From: Desulfotignum sp.
GTDB lineage: Bacteria > Desulfobacterota > Desulfobacteria > Desulfobacterales > Desulfobacteraceae
Assembly (NCBI GenBank): GCA_011390235.1
Contig: JAABSS010000049.1
Span: 1-15,963 of the forward strand
DNA: 15,963 bases
Direction: 5' to 3'
Numbering within the stretch: the stretch's first letter is position 1; every line of letters starts with the position of its first letter. Positions 15,297 to 15,963 of this stretch are shown in pieces. The notes below the pieces were generated by a model. That model saw only the letters and a program-made list of their open reading frames with translations. It did not search any database and was not told where the DNA came from. A program made the translations under genes and the position numbers.

Positions 15297-15963
15297 TCAG
15301 CCACCAGACAGGCAATCACGCACTTTGGCGATGAGCTCGTCCGAGGGCACCGTCTTGTTGAGAAACACAGATGCCCCGGCGTGATACATGGCATTGATCA
15401 CTTTTTTATCACTGTGCATGGAAAGCGCGACCACTTTGATATGGGGTTTTTTAAACAGAATCTGCCGGGTGGCATCTATGCCGTTGGTTTCGCCGAGGTT
15501 CACATCCATGATAATCACATCCGGTTCCAGCTTTTGCGCCAAATCAATGGCCGTATCTGCATCTGCCGCCTCACCCAGGACCTCAAAGCCCGGTTCCATC
15601 CCCAGCAGACCCGCAAGCCCTTCGCGCAGCAGTTTGTGGTCATCTACGATGAGAATGCCGATACTGTCTTTTGGATGGCGGACCGATATCGCGGCCCGGT
15701 CTTCTGCCCGTCTATCGTATCCGGGTCCGGAGGCGGGGATGTCATCGGTTTCCCGGGCCGGTGCGGTCAGGGTCACCGTAGCTCCCTGACCCGGTGCGGA
15801 TGCAATCTTCATCCGGCCGCCAATATCTTTTAACCGTTCCTGGATACTGAACAGTCCCAGAGAAGTGGTATTGTCTTGTGTTTCCACAAATGCATCCGGA
15901 TCAAAACCATTGCCGCTGTCTGACACCATGATTTTTATCTTCTGATCGTTTGTCCGTTCCATG
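15297..15963 (-). CDS. Hybrid sensor histidine kinase, C-terminal part (partial)
   Basis: Only the last 221 or so residues are in view; the frame stays open to the right edge, so the 5' part with the sensor and phospho-His domain is missing. Visible first is the end of a HATPase domain of the NarX/LiaS type: VSDSGNGFD (G1 box), SLGLFSIQERLKDIGG (G2 region) and PGQGATVTL. A linker of about 30 residues is followed by a receiver domain (about 101-221, counted from the Met at 15962) with the acidic pair Asp107/Asp108 in IVDDHK, phosphoacceptor Asp153 in IIMDVNL, Ser181 and Lys203. The receiver is of the NarL class but lacks the usual DNA-binding helix-turn-helix, because the frame ends right after it. 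Phosphotransfer to a separate regulator is therefore likely. It converges on the ATPase operon and need not be related to it. Confidence 0.85.
   Translation of the reverse strand, partial: MERTNDQKIKIMVSDSGNGFDPDAFVETQDNTTSLGLFSIQERLKDIGGRMKIASAPGQGATVTLTAPARETDDIPASGPGYDRRAEDRAAISVRHPKDSIGILIVDDHKLLREGLAGLLGMEPGFEVLGEAADADTAIDLAQKLEPDVIIMDVNLGETNGIDATRQILFKKPHIKVVALSMHSDKKVINAMYHAGASVFLNKTVPSDELIAKVRDCLSGG

Overview
The window looks like chromosome from an anaerobic, probably sulfate-reducing member of the Desulfobacterota (Desulfobacteraceae-like). This is inferred from the gene mix (split YeeE/YedE sulfur transporters beside a secreted rhodanese, an N-type ATPase, CopB-type copper export), from protein sequence style and from moderate GC. 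No taxonomic marker is present, so the placement is tentative. I see no tRNA, rRNA, CRISPR array, insertion sequence or phage gene.

Region A (1-4420, minus strand) is one tightly packed transcription unit read right to left: a secreted two-domain rhodanese (3326-4420), two half-size YeeE/YedE permease proteins (2796-3323 and 2245-2796), an unrecognised lipoprotein (1617-2264) and a His-rich CopB-type copper P-type ATPase cut by the left window edge (1-1592). Genes overlap or lie within a few tens of bases, and most have strong Shine-Dalgarno sites. Together they suggest envelope handling of a sulfur species (thiosulfate, persulfide or similar) coupled to copper export.

Region B (4421-4805) is the divergent control region. 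It holds a 7-bp-arm inverted repeat, a TATAAT box for the plus strand and a possible 25-codon GTG-started leader ORF.

Region C (4806-7985, plus strand) is a three-gene cassette. It encodes a small membrane protein with a TrkH/KtrB-like pore-loop motif fused to a TrkA-C domain, an alkaline-phosphatase-superfamily enzyme with an internal membrane hairpin, and an overlapping endonuclease/exonuclease/phosphatase-fold hydrolase.

Region D (7986-8724, plus strand) holds two small unrecognised proteins, the second with two CPxxxC motifs. They lead without a visible terminator into region E.

Region E (8725-15283, plus strand) is a complete N-type rotary ATPase operon in the canonical order atpD-C-Q-R-B-E-F-A-G. 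It has no delta gene; subunit b carries a long C-terminal extension that ends in a delta-like segment. The c subunit has a glutamate in both helices plus Ser/Thr/Tyr ligand positions, the usual sodium-type signature of this family, although a related N-ATPase is known to be proton-coupled.

Region F (15297-15963, minus strand) is the 3' part of a hybrid histidine kinase (HATPase plus receiver) that runs off the right edge and converges on atpG with only 13 bp between the stop codons.
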